Made by a program: the position numbers and the translations under genes. Positions 1 to 5,627 of a stretch of 7,225 bases of DNA are shown here, piece by piece. The notes under the pieces are model-generated. The model searched no databases. It was not told where the DNA came from and saw only the letters and a list, made by a program, of their open reading frames with translations. Positions within the stretch are counted from its first letter, which is position 1; each line of letters opens with the position of its first letter. The stretch is from Thermococcus sp. (GTDB taxonomy: Archaea; Methanobacteriota_B; Thermococci; Thermococcales; Thermococcaceae), in the NCBI GenBank assembly GCA_027035445.1, contig JALVUT010000317.1:1-7225 (forward strand). The letters are read 5' to 3'.

Positions 1-653
1 GTTATTATGTTGTAGCTGTTGACGTCCCCCGCCCGCGTCTTTCGACAGGAGGTACAGCCGGCGTTGTCCACCACGAGATCCTCCACCCGGTAAATATTTG
101 GCATGTGTTTGTGACCGCAGGTGTAGAATGTAACATCGTGCCTAATGAAAAGGTCAAGGACATCGCCCGCATTGTACAGAACGTTCCTCTCCCGCCCTGT
201 ATCCGGGAGGGGAACCAGATGGTGGTGGGCTGCTACTATCTTGATTCTCCTGCCAGAGTACTCTTCAAGCTTTTCCTTGAGCCATTTAAATTTGTATGTC
301 CCTATCCTGCCATCGCTGAGGTCGGGGATTGTGGAATCAACCCATATCAGCACCCCGTTCTCAAACTCAAATACTCCGTTTGGAGGCCCAATGAACTTTT
401 CAAAGAGCTTGTAGCCCACGTTTCTGACATCATGGTTCCCAGGGATCACAACAACCGGTTTCCGCAACTTTTTCAGCTCATAAGCTGCCCGTTCATACTC
501 CTCTCTCAACCCCTGGTTGGTAACATCACCGGTGTGGATTACAAAATCAAAGCTCCCACGGTTTATTTCCTCGGCTATGAGATCAAACGCGTACCCTTTG
601 TACGCTGCGTCCCCCGTTATGTGGGTGTCACTTATATGGGCTATTCTTATCAT
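1..653 (-). CDS. Calcineurin-like metallophosphoesterase (Icc/3',5'-cyclic-nucleotide phosphodiesterase-like), 3' end cut by window
   Basis: The visible 217 residues form most of a calcineurin-like phosphoesterase, a two-metal hydrolase of phosphomono- or diesters, probably cytoplasmic as no signal peptide is seen. Metal-site motifs appear in order: D9-T-H11, G42-D43 (GDV), G72-N-H-D75 (GNHD), H143/H144/H145 (AAHHH) and G180-H181-K-H183 (GHKH). This set resembles the Icc/CpdA-type class III phosphodiesterases; the true substrate cannot be read from sequence. The C-terminus lies beyond base 1. Start: ATG at 653 (MIRIAHISD) is preferred over the in-frame ATG at 659, because GGAG at 662-665 lies 8 bases before the ATG at 653 but only 2 before the one at 659. 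The stop of the upstream CBS gene (TGA, 659-661) overlaps or nearly touches this start, so the two are probably cotranscribed and translationally coupled. No separate promoter is evident. Confidence 0.9.
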   Translation of the reverse strand, partial: MIRIAHISDTHITGDAAYKGYAFDLIAEEINRGSFDFVIHTGDVTNQGLREEYERAAYELKKLRKPVVVIPGNHDVRNVGYKLFEKFIGPPNGVFEFENGVLIWVDSTIPDLSDGRIGTYKFKWLKEKLEEYSGRRIKIVAAHHHLVPLPDTGRERNVLYNAGDVLDLFIRHDVTFYTCGHKHMPNIYRVEDLVVDNAGCTSCRKTRAGDVNSYNII

Positions 654-658
654 GCCCA

Positions 659-1066
659 TCACTCCGCGGCTATCGCGGTTTCAAGCCGTCTTCTGCTGGC
701 TGTGAGAAGATCACTCAGGCTGAATATTCCCACGATCTTCCCATTGTCCTCGATAAGAATGTGTTTTATTCCCTTTTTGGCCATCAAATCTAGAACCTCT
801 CCCAGCGATATATTGCCATCAACGCTTATCAGTTCACTGCTCATTATCTCCCTTACCTGTGTTGAGTTCGGGAGGCCGGGGATAACGACGCGTCGTATGA
901 TATCACTTTTTGTGAAAAAACCAATGACTTTGTTATTCTCTATAACAACCAGGGAGCCGATATCGAATTCAACCATGATCTCGCACGCCTCTTTCACAGT
1001 GTTCTCCGGAGAAACACCAATCAGCTTCCTGGTCATGTGGACCTTTATGGGGGTATATCTCTCCAT
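659..1066 (-). CDS. Two-CBS-domain protein, 135 residues
   Basis: A stand-alone pair of CBS domains, which in this family form a Bateman module that usually binds adenine nucleotides or S-adenosylmethionine and acts as an energy or ligand sensor. CBS1 covers about residues 9-62 and CBS2 about 70-124. Each ends with the expected ribose-contact pattern: T52-x-x-D55 and S116-x-x-D119. There is no fused catalytic domain, membrane segment or DNA-binding domain. Start: ATG at 1066 is chosen over the longer ATG at 1090. A TATA box at 1099-1105 would place transcription start near 1076, downstream of 1090, and GGTGATC (1069-1075) sits just before the 1066 ATG. The metallophosphoesterase follows directly, so the CBS protein may sense a nucleotide relevant to that enzyme; this link is inferred from gene order only. 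Confidence 0.9.
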   Translation of the reverse strand: MERYTPIKVHMTRKLIGVSPENTVKEACEIMVEFDIGSLVVIENNKVIGFFTKSDIIRRVVIPGLPNSTQVREIMSSELISVDGNISLGEVLDLMAKKGIKHILIEDNGKIVGIFSLSDLLTASRRRLETAIAAE

Positions 1067-1068
1067 GT

Positions 1069-1075
1069 GATCACC
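1069..1075 (-). promoter_or_regulatory. Ribosome binding site deciding the CBS-protein start
   Basis: GGTGATC, complementary to the archaeal 16S rRNA 3' end, ends two bases before the ATG at 1066. The alternative ATG at 1090 has no comparable site. Confidence 0.7.
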
Positions 1076-1098
1076 ACGGTAAAATTCCATGTAGGGGG

Positions 1099-1110
1099 TA
1101 TATAACTTTT
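1099..1110 (-). promoter_or_regulatory. TATA box and BRE-like purines for the CBS-phosphoesterase operon
   Basis: On the minus strand AAAAG-TTATATA lies about 35 bases before the ATG at 1066. Archaeal spacing (about 25 bases from TATA to start site) predicts transcription from about 1076, giving a leader of roughly 10 bases that holds the ribosome binding site. The upstream edge touches the stop codon (1110-1112) of the amidotransferase gene, so this operon has its own promoter although the gap is only about 40 bases. Confidence 0.65.
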
Positions 1111-1907
1111 CAGAGGTCGGCCGTCACATGGATGATTTTCCGCTCCTGTGGGAGTATGGATAGATGCATCGCAGTTCCGTTCTTGATGATTTCCCAGTTG
1201 GCAGAATGGTACAGTCCCAGCGTTGAGGAAGCAACCACAAAGAGGTTCTTCCTCTCCAGTGAGAGCAGCTTGACGTAGTCCCAGTCTTTTGGATCTTTAA
1301 CACGCTTTTCCGTTGAATACGCGGTTATGAAAGCTCGAAGTTCCTGGGTATCATCCTGGAACACTGTTACTGTGTTAAACGAGGTTCTGGTGGTCTTCAT
1401 AGCCCCCCTGTAGGCTTCAAGCAGGTCTTCCTTTGAGGTGCCCCTGAGGTTTCTGCTGATGTAAGCGGCTAGAGTGTAGCTGTCGGAAACCCCTGCGAGG
1501 TCGTTGCTCTCAAACCCCGCCATCTCAATCAGTCTTTCCTTGTCCAGATCTCCGTTGTGGAGCAGCCAGAAGCTGAAGCCCCTCCAAGATGAAAAAGCGA
1601 AGGGGTGGGTGTTTAGGAGGCTCACGTCTCCCTGGCTGGCCGCCCGTGCATGAGCCATTAGCACCACAAAACCGTTCAATTCCTCGTTGAGTGCCTGAAT
1701 TTCTTTGATGTCGTTAAAGATTGGCATAGTTGATCGGTAATGTCTTTCCAGCTCTCCCTTGATGAGGAGGTATCCCCATCCATCCCTGTGCTGTCCACCC
1801 TTTCCCCTGGCCTCCTTGTAAGGATCCTTCCTAGAGGCATTTACGAGTGCATCCAGGAGGGGTTGAACCTTCTCCCCCTCCCCCGCCGCGAAGAGTATCC
1901 TGCACAT
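1110..1907 (-). CDS. Class II glutamine amidotransferase, YafJ-like, stand-alone
   Basis: A 265-residue N-terminal-nucleophile glutamine amidotransferase domain with no fused synthase. After removal of Met1, Cys2 (MCRILFAAG) is the nucleophile that releases ammonia from glutamine. Other family motifs are H40-R-D-G-W-G45, A85-H-A-R88, N99-T-H-P-F103 and H117-N-G-D120; the Arg and the N-G-D motif bind glutamine in this family. The acceptor of the ammonia is unknown, so the partner enzyme is probably encoded elsewhere. Start: ATG at 1907 is chosen over the one at 1940, because only this start puts Cys next to the initiator Met. GGAGGGGAT also lies 10-20 bases upstream in register. It is transcribed divergently from the nuclease gene over a 79-base gap. 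Similar stand-alone proteins are usually annotated only as class II glutamine amidotransferase. Confidence 0.9.
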   Translation of the reverse strand: MCRILFAAGEGEKVQPLLDALVNASRKDPYKEARGKGGQHRDGWGYLLIKGELERHYRSTMPIFNDIKEIQALNEELNGFVVLMAHARAASQGDVSLLNTHPFAFSSWRGFSFWLLHNGDLDKERLIEMAGFESNDLAGVSDSYTLAAYISRNLRGTSKEDLLEAYRGAMKTTRTSFNTVTVFQDDTQELRAFITAYSTEKRVKDPKDWDYVKLLSLERKNLFVVASSTLGLYHSANWEIIKNGTAMHLSILPQERKIIHVTADL

Positions 1908-1910
1908 TTC

Positions 1911-1920
1911 AATCCCCTCC
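1911..1920 (-). promoter_or_regulatory. Ribosome binding site for the amidotransferase
   Basis: GGAGGGGATT precedes the ATG at 1907, whose second codon is the catalytic Cys. It differs from the ideal GGAGGTGAT by one base and supports the shorter start. Confidence 0.75.
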
Positions 1921-1938
1921 CATTTTGAGCTCAACCAC

Positions 1939-1948
1939 AAAAGCTTTT
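1939..1948. promoter_or_regulatory. Palindromic A/T box, probable shared TATA element of a divergent promoter
   Basis: AAAAGCTTTT is a perfect 10-base palindrome and the only clear A/T box in the gap between the amidotransferase and the nuclease genes. Its centre lies about 36 bases from the amidotransferase ATG and 43 bases from the nuclease ATG. Both distances suit archaeal TATA-start spacing plus a short leader. It may therefore serve both directions. No better separate box is visible for either gene; mapping of start sites would decide. Confidence 0.5.
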
Positions 1949-1949
1949 A

Positions 1950-1966
1950 GGTTATTGGATGTAACC
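1950..1966. repeat. Short inverted repeat between the A/T box and the nuclease start
   Basis: GGTTA and TAACC are separated by seven bases. It lies where a regulator could block the nuclease-side start site. The arms are only five bases, so chance is possible. Confidence 0.25.
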
Positions 1967-1986
1967 CAGAGGGGCTGGTGGTTCAC

Positions 1987-2856
1987 ATGGAGGTACTCAG
2001 GAGTGCAGTTCTCAGGGTATCCCGGAGAATACGAGCACACAGAGAGCTGTACGAGAAGAATGAGGAAGCGGTAAAGCAACACCTCATCGGTGAGATCTTT
2101 CAGGCACTTGAGTGGGATTGGAACAACCCGGAGGAGGTTCGACCCGAAGAGCGGACGGAGGATGGCAGGGCGGACTACGCACTGATACTAAACGGATCGG
2201 TCTTTGCCTTCGTGGAGGCCAAGAACCTGGGCGTTAACATACTGAGGAACGGCGGGCCCTTACGCCAGCTTGGGAGGTACTGCTTCAACGCTGGAGTCAG
2301 GTATGGGATCCTAACAAATGGGGCCGTTTGGATAGTTATAAAAGCGTTTGAAGAGGGGTCACGTCTTGATGATCGGGTTCTCCTGAAGGTCAACCTGAAG
2401 ACTGAGCCGCTTGAAAGGACGGTGCTGAAGCTGTCCCTCCTCTCAAAGGATCGGATGTTTAAGATTGAGCGTCTCTCCTCCCTGTTGAAGGTTCTTGAAC
2501 TCAGTTTCTCGGGCCTCAGAAAGGAAGGCTACCCCGAGGAGGCACTCCTCAACTACCTGACCGTAAACTCATCGAATCTTCTCCCCCTGGATGAACTCTC
2601 AGAAGAGGATGTTCCCCGGGCTGCGTACATTTACGAGGATGGCTGGAAGCTTCTACCCCTTCAGGAGCAGAGTGTTAAGGGAGTCCTCTTAGCAGTCCTC
2701 CTTTATATGGAACGTAAGGCACCTGAGCAGGAGCGTTCCGAGGTAAGGCGAGCTTACGAACACCTTAAAACCCTGAGTTTACCCCCGGCCAAGGTTCTTG
2801 AGGTTCTGAGAAAGCTGGAGGAAGAGGAGAAGCTGCGGATCTCCGTTGAGCTTTAA
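1987..2856 (+). CDS. Orphan PD-(D/E)XK nuclease, HsdR-N / type IV restriction endonuclease-like
   Basis: A 289-residue protein whose first ~120 residues match the nuclease core of type I restriction HsdR N-termini and stand-alone relatives annotated as predicted type I/IV restriction endonucleases. Visible active-site residues are E36 in the first helix, R61-A-D63, E77-A-K79 (the E-x-K pair), then Q94-L-G-R-Y98 (the QxxxY motif) and the L-T-N-G-x-x-W stretch at 109-115. The rest is helical and charged, without a helicase domain; I do not recognise that half. No methyltransferase, specificity subunit or helicase gene is nearby, so this is an orphan enzyme: defence, repair and DNA-processing roles are all open. 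Start: ATG at 1987, with GGTGG at 1977-1981; a GTG at 1978 is the alternative. The stop overlaps the convergent HypE-like gene by four bases. Confidence 0.85.
   Translation: MEVLRSAVLRVSRRIRAHRELYEKNEEAVKQHLIGEIFQALEWDWNNPEEVRPEERTEDGRADYALILNGSVFAFVEAKNLGVNILRNGGPLRQLGRYCFNAGVRYGILTNGAVWIVIKAFEEGSRLDDRVLLKVNLKTEPLERTVLKLSLLSKDRMFKIERLSSLLKVLELSFSGLRKEGYPEEALLNYLTVNSSNLLPLDELSEEDVPRAAYIYEDGWKLLPLQEQSVKGVLLAVLLYMERKAPEQERSEVRRAYEHLKTLSLPPAKVLEVLRKLEEEEKLRISVEL
2853..2856. other. Overlapping convergent stop codons
   Basis: The palindrome TTAA supplies TAA to both strands: plus-strand nuclease stop at 2854-2856 and minus-strand HypE-like stop at 2853-2855. There is no room for an intergenic terminator, so each transcript must end inside the opposite gene. 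A run of five T at 2879-2883 on the plus strand is a candidate end for the nuclease transcript. Confidence 0.9.
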
Positions 2857-3842
2857 ACAACCTTCCACAGCTCATCGCTTTTTGGCTGGGGAAGTTTTCT
2901 CTCCCCTTTCTCCTCCACGAGCACCCGAACGTTCCGGTCTTCCAGAAAGTTCCCTATGACCGTGGCGTGGATTCCCTTTTCCCTGAGGGCTGAGATTATG
3001 TCGTCGACCTTCCCACTGGGGGTAGCTATCAGAAGGGCCCCCGAGCTTATGAGGGCCAGGGGGTTCAGGCCGTAGAAACGGCAGACCTTGAGGGTCTCCT
3101 CCCTTATGGGTATCCTCTCGGCGTAGACTCTGAAACCCAGACCGGCGGCGTCCGCCATTTCGTGAAGCCCATTGGCGATTCCCCCCTCAGTGGGGTCATG
3201 CATTGCGCTGACCCCTATCCCGGCTGCCGTCACTGCCTCCTCAACAATGCTGATCATGCCCATCATGGTTCTGGCCCGTTCCACGAATTTCTTTCCAAAG
3301 GCCTCCTCCAGCTCTTTTTTCCTCTTCTGGGCTATTATTGAGGTGCCTTCGAGTCCGACCCACTTTGTCAGTATCAGGACATCCCCGGGCTTGGCTCCTT
3401 TTGGTGTCACCAGCATTTTTCGGTCGACTTCACCCACCATCGTCCCCACTACTATGGTCTTTGCCAGACCTGGTGTGACCTCTGTGTGTCCCCCGACTAT
3501 CGAAATACCGAGTCCAGTAGCGTTCTCGTGGAGGTCTCTCATAACCCTCTCGAGGGTTGATTCATCAGCCATTTCCGGAAGGAGTATGGAAACCAGGAAC
3601 CACCGTGGTCTTGCCCCAAAGGTGGCAACATCGTTTGCGTTTATATGGACAGCATAGAAGCCGATGTTCTCCTCGGTCCCCGTTATGGGATCCGTCGACG
3701 CCACGAGAACACGGTCTCCAAAAGCTATTGCAGCGGCATCGATGCCCCTCCCGGAGCCGATTAGAACCCTCCCGTCCCTGGCCCCCAGGTGAGTGAATAC
3801 CAGCTTCTCTAGGACACCCGGGGGGATCTTTCCCGGCAGCAT
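2853..3842 (-). CDS. HypE-like AIR-synthase-fold protein lacking the HypE C-terminal Cys
   Basis: A 329-residue member of the PurM/ThiL/HypE/SelD ATP-binding superfamily, about the normal length of HypE. Signatures in order: the G-S-G-R-G-I-D segment at 29-35, the S-T-D-P segment at 49-52, N68-A-N-D-V-A-T-F-G-A-R-P79, G117-G-H-T-E121, and the H-D-P-T-E-G-G segment around 215-221. The order and length are closest to HypE, which in the [NiFe]-hydrogenase pathway dehydrates a carbamoyl group on its C-terminal Cys (usually PRIC) to make the cyanide ligand. This protein ends LWKVV and has no C-terminal Cys, so it cannot do that chemistry the known way and is probably a paralog with another ATP-dependent role. 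No hydrogenase maturation gene is adjacent. Start: ATG at 3842, preceded by purine-rich GGAGGGGGTGG. Confidence 0.85.
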   Translation of the reverse strand: MLPGKIPPGVLEKLVFTHLGARDGRVLIGSGRGIDAAAIAFGDRVLVASTDPITGTEENIGFYAVHINANDVATFGARPRWFLVSILLPEMADESTLERVMRDLHENATGLGISIVGGHTEVTPGLAKTIVVGTMVGEVDRKMLVTPKGAKPGDVLILTKWVGLEGTSIIAQKRKKELEEAFGKKFVERARTMMGMISIVEEAVTAAGIGVSAMHDPTEGGIANGLHEMADAAGLGFRVYAERIPIREETLKVCRFYGLNPLALISSGALLIATPSGKVDDIISALREKGIHATVIGNFLEDRNVRVLVEEKGERKLPQPKSDELWKVV

Positions 3843-3883
3843 TCTCCACCCCCTCCACTTGGCTAAATCTCGTTGGGTTCATG

Positions 3884-3894
3884 TAATAAAAAAG
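3884..3894 (-). promoter_or_regulatory. TATA box of the HypE-like gene, with a CGTTAACG palindrome at its upstream edge
   Basis: The minus strand reads CTTTTTTATTA about 45 bases before the ATG at 3842, predicting a start near 3862 and a ~20-base leader. The palindrome CGTTAACG at 3898-3905 lies at the BRE position and could be a regulator site. It shares the CGTTAA core found upstream of the two surface-protein genes, but it is too short to claim common control. Confidence 0.55.
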
Positions 3895-3943
3895 TTCCGT
3901 TAACGACTTCACCCTGCGGGAACTGGCTCCAGAAACGGTTGCG

Positions 3944-3969
3944 AAAGAAAAACAAAAAGAAAGAAAAAT
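3944..3969 (-). terminator. Oligo-T terminator after surface protein A
   Basis: Thirteen bases past the TGA of surface protein A the minus strand becomes T-rich, with runs of five, three, five, five and three T (ATTTTTCTTTCTTTTTG and onward), without a strong hairpin. This is the usual form of an intrinsic terminator in Thermococcales. It lies before the HypE-like promoter and separates the two units. Confidence 0.75.
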
Positions 3970-3981
3970 CGAGTGGAGAAG

Positions 3982-5178
3982 TCAACCTCGGCCGTGGTGG
4001 TGCATCCTGAAGGCGTGTGCCCTTACCATTCCAAGGTTCTGTCTGTAAATCTGTCTGAGGAGATCGTGTATCTGTTCTATTATGTTCCATATCTGCTCGC
4101 GGTTTCCACTGATGATGGCTTCTTTGAGCTGCTTCAGCAGTTGCCTCAGGAGGGTGACGTTTACCCCCGCCTTTTCGAGCACGCGTAGAGTGGCGTTTAC
4201 CTTCCAGAAGGTCATGTCCCCCCTGAGTCTGGGGTTGCTCTCGCTCTCATCAAGCCACCTGTGGGATGCAAGTTTGATGGCAATATCCGCATGAGCCCCC
4301 GCCGCTATTGCCTGCCCGTAGGCCCTTCCGTAGTAGCCCTGGTTGTACGCTTCCTTGGCGATGTTCACCTCTTTTTCTGCCAGTTTTATCATCTGGGTAA
4401 TTATCCTTTCAGTACCCGGTCTCAGTGTTACATTCTGCTGGGTCAGGTTCTGAAGGAGCTGCTTAGCGATCTCGATTTTCCGCTCGCTGATGCTTATTGC
4501 CTTAAGTGCAACATTGGCTGTTATACTCACGTTGATCTCGATACAGTTACACTTCGTCTGGTTTTTCAGCTCTTTCATTACGTGGCGTATGTAGGCTCCA
4601 AAAACGTGACTCTGGATTACAGTGACGTTGTGGGGGGTGATGTGGATCTTCTCCATAACCCTTGTGATGTTCGTGGTCTTATTCGCCAAGAGTATAATCC
4701 CCATGTTCCTCAGGGCGTTCTGAAGGGCAGTCTGTATAGCCACAGTGTCGTTCCCTGGGACTATTATTACGGGCCCCTTGAACTTTATTCCAAGTTCAAC
4801 CGTGGCGTTCTTTATGACTGCAATGTTGGTTCCGTACCTGGTAGCACCCCACCAGCGCTTCACCGTTATTCCAATGTTCTGGAGATCTAAGGTATACTGC
4901 TGGGGTACGGCATCTGGCCCACCGATTATTATCACTAGATCCGGTCCGTATCCAGTTATCTCAGCGGTGACATTCGGATCGTAGACCCCCCAGGGTGTTG
5001 TAACGACCACACTACCAGTCACGTTGGCTATGTAGTGAGCCAGTGCTGAGTCGGCCGCGTTGTCGCTCACTAGTATTACCGTTGTGGGTGTTCCCCCACT
5101 GGTGGCAGCACTGACGGCGGCTGCGGTGCTCAACATTATCAGCCCAATGAGCACCGAGGTAAGTTTTTTCCATATCAT
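3982..5178 (-). CDS. Secreted surface protein A, cell-wall-binding repeat 2 domain plus helical C-terminal region
   Basis: A 398-residue exported protein. Residues 1-24 are a Sec signal peptide: K4-K5, a hydrophobic core, then A-V-S-A as a likely cleavage site. Residues ~33-200 match cell wall binding repeat 2, with the I83-I-I-G-G-P88 strand-turn and R108-W-W-G-x-x-R-Y-G-T-N118; in archaea such domains occur on proteins thought to attach to the S-layer. Residues ~220-390 are helical, with a Y-Y-x-x-A-Y motif. I count 13 N-x-S/T sequons, suggesting heavy N-glycosylation. Oddities: a C210-N-C212 pair, the only cysteines, and a C-terminus ending R-M-H-H-H-G-R-G. No membrane anchor or sorting tail is present. 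Start: ATG at 5178, with GAGGTGAT five bases upstream, rather than a TTG at 5184 inside that site. Paralog of protein B. Exact function is unknown. Confidence 0.85.
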   Translation of the reverse strand: MIWKKLTSVLIGLIMLSTAAAVSAATSGGTPTTVILVSDNAADSALAHYIANVTGSVVVTTPWGVYDPNVTAEITGYGPDLVIIIGGPDAVPQQYTLDLQNIGITVKRWWGATRYGTNIAVIKNATVELGIKFKGPVIIVPGNDTVAIQTALQNALRNMGIILLANKTTNITRVMEKIHITPHNVTVIQSHVFGAYIRHVMKELKNQTKCNCIEINVSITANVALKAISISERKIEIAKQLLQNLTQQNVTLRPGTERIITQMIKLAEKEVNIAKEAYNQGYYGRAYGQAIAAGAHADIAIKLASHRWLDESESNPRLRGDMTFWKVNATLRVLEKAGVNVTLLRQLLKQLKEAIISGNREQIWNIIEQIHDLLRQIYRQNLGMVRAHAFRMHHHGRG

Positions 5179-5183
5179 GACCA

Positions 5184-5191
5184 ATCACCTC
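5184..5191 (-). promoter_or_regulatory. Ribosome binding site of surface protein A
   Basis: GAGGTGAT, a near-perfect complement to the 16S rRNA tail, lies five bases before the ATG at 5178. It excludes the upstream TTG start, which falls at the edge of the site. Confidence 0.85.
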
Positions 5192-5199
5192 ACTGGCGT

Positions 5200-5217
5200 A
5201 TAGGGAATATCCCCTAT
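5200..5217. promoter_or_regulatory. 18-base imperfect palindrome between TATA box and start site, candidate operator
   Basis: ATAGGG and CCCTAT flank AATATC; eight of the nine base pairs of the palindrome match. It overlaps the downstream edge of the TATA box of surface protein A and reaches towards the predicted start site, the classic place for an archaeal repressor. No regulator is known to me for this exact sequence. Confidence 0.45.
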
Positions 5218-5228
5218 TTAAGCTTTTT
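5215..5228 (-). promoter_or_regulatory. TATA box of surface protein A
   Basis: The minus strand reads AAAAAAG-CTTAAATA. Standard spacing puts transcription start near 5192, a leader of about 14 bases that begins with the ribosome binding site. Protein B has almost the same box (AAAAAAAGA-CTTAAATA). Confidence 0.75.
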
Positions 5229-5299
5229 TCAGGAAATCGTCCGTGTAGATTAACGTTTGTTTAGATAGGGGGCACATAATCCCTTTCTTTGTGTTTTAT

Positions 5300-5326
5300 C
5301 GTTAAACAACGTTGATTACCGTTTAC
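5300..5326. promoter_or_regulatory. Distal element upstream of surface protein A, matching one upstream of protein B
   Basis: The 19 bases at 5300-5318 (CGTTAAACAACGTTGATTA) match those at 6837-6855 at 16 positions. A second CGTT half-site follows at 5320, 20 bases after the first. The element begins 78 bases upstream of the TATA box. A role in activation or repression is inferred. Confidence 0.45.
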
Positions 5327-5627
5327 CTGTGTTCATACGGGGTGGATTAAAGTTTAAATTCCAGAATCTCCCCGGATAGCATAGTTAGGACAATATGGCT
5401 TATTTTTACGCCCTATAGGCTCGCGCTAATTCCGGCTTTCTCTTGAATCATAGCAGGGGATCAGGATACAGGGAGGGCACCCTACCGTTGGATGTTTGGT
5501 TGCCGGAATGGAAACAAGCCGTGATGTTCACAGCCGTTAAAGTGCGTTCCCAAACTAGTTCATCACCTGCTGTTTGGTGTCTGGGAAATTCCTGCGGTTT
5601 TGACGGGGGTTTTATTTTTGGGTTCTC

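Larger units (their letters stand above)
5192..5627. other. Long intergenic region between the two surface-protein genes, no convincing gene
   Basis: About 435 bases. The right-hand ~130 bases upstream of protein A hold its promoter and distal element. Beyond that I see an A/T box at 5351-5360 (AGTTTAAATT) that could work in either direction, a small palindrome at 5410-5420, and a plus-strand T-rich stretch at 5607-5619 (TTTTATTTTT). Together the A/T box and T-run could bound a plus-strand transcript of about 230 bases, but nothing else supports one. The short plus-strand reading frame around 5443-5685 starts at TTG, has unlikely composition and runs into the gene for protein B. No clear terminator for protein B is visible on the minus strand here. 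Confidence 0.5.

Noticed and set aside
105..1070. Long plus-strand open frame of 321 codons
   Set aside because: It lies opposite the phosphoesterase and CBS genes, whose minus-strand frames carry clear family motifs. The plus-strand product has no recognisable domain and spans the junction of two genes.
1110..1940. Amidotransferase start at 1940
   Set aside because: It would put eleven residues before the nucleophilic Cys, which in this class is normally exposed at the N-terminus by removal of Met alone, and it lies upstream of the predicted transcription start.
2853..3842. Annotation as true hydrogenase maturation protein HypE
   Set aside because: The C-terminal Cys required for the reaction is missing and no other hyp gene is adjacent.
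3172..3912. Several open frames on both strands over and next to the HypE-like gene
   Set aside because: They overlap a well-supported gene in other frames and encode low-complexity or unfamiliar sequence.
5300..5326. SurR-type site (GTT-n3-AAC) upstream of protein A
   Set aside because: The spacer is four bases (GTT-AAAC-AAC), not three, and the third half-site is at the wrong distance. The same holds for the copy upstream of protein B.
5503..5519. GTTGCCGGAATGGAAAC, resembling the ends of a Thermococcales CRISPR repeat
   Set aside because: Only the terminal bases agree, there is one copy, and no spaced repeats occur in the window.
5450..5570. Possible C/D box guide RNA on the minus strand (GTGATGA near 5565)
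   Set aside because: The first CTGA that could be box D is about 100 bases away, well beyond the usual archaeal spacing, and no D'/C' pair is seen.
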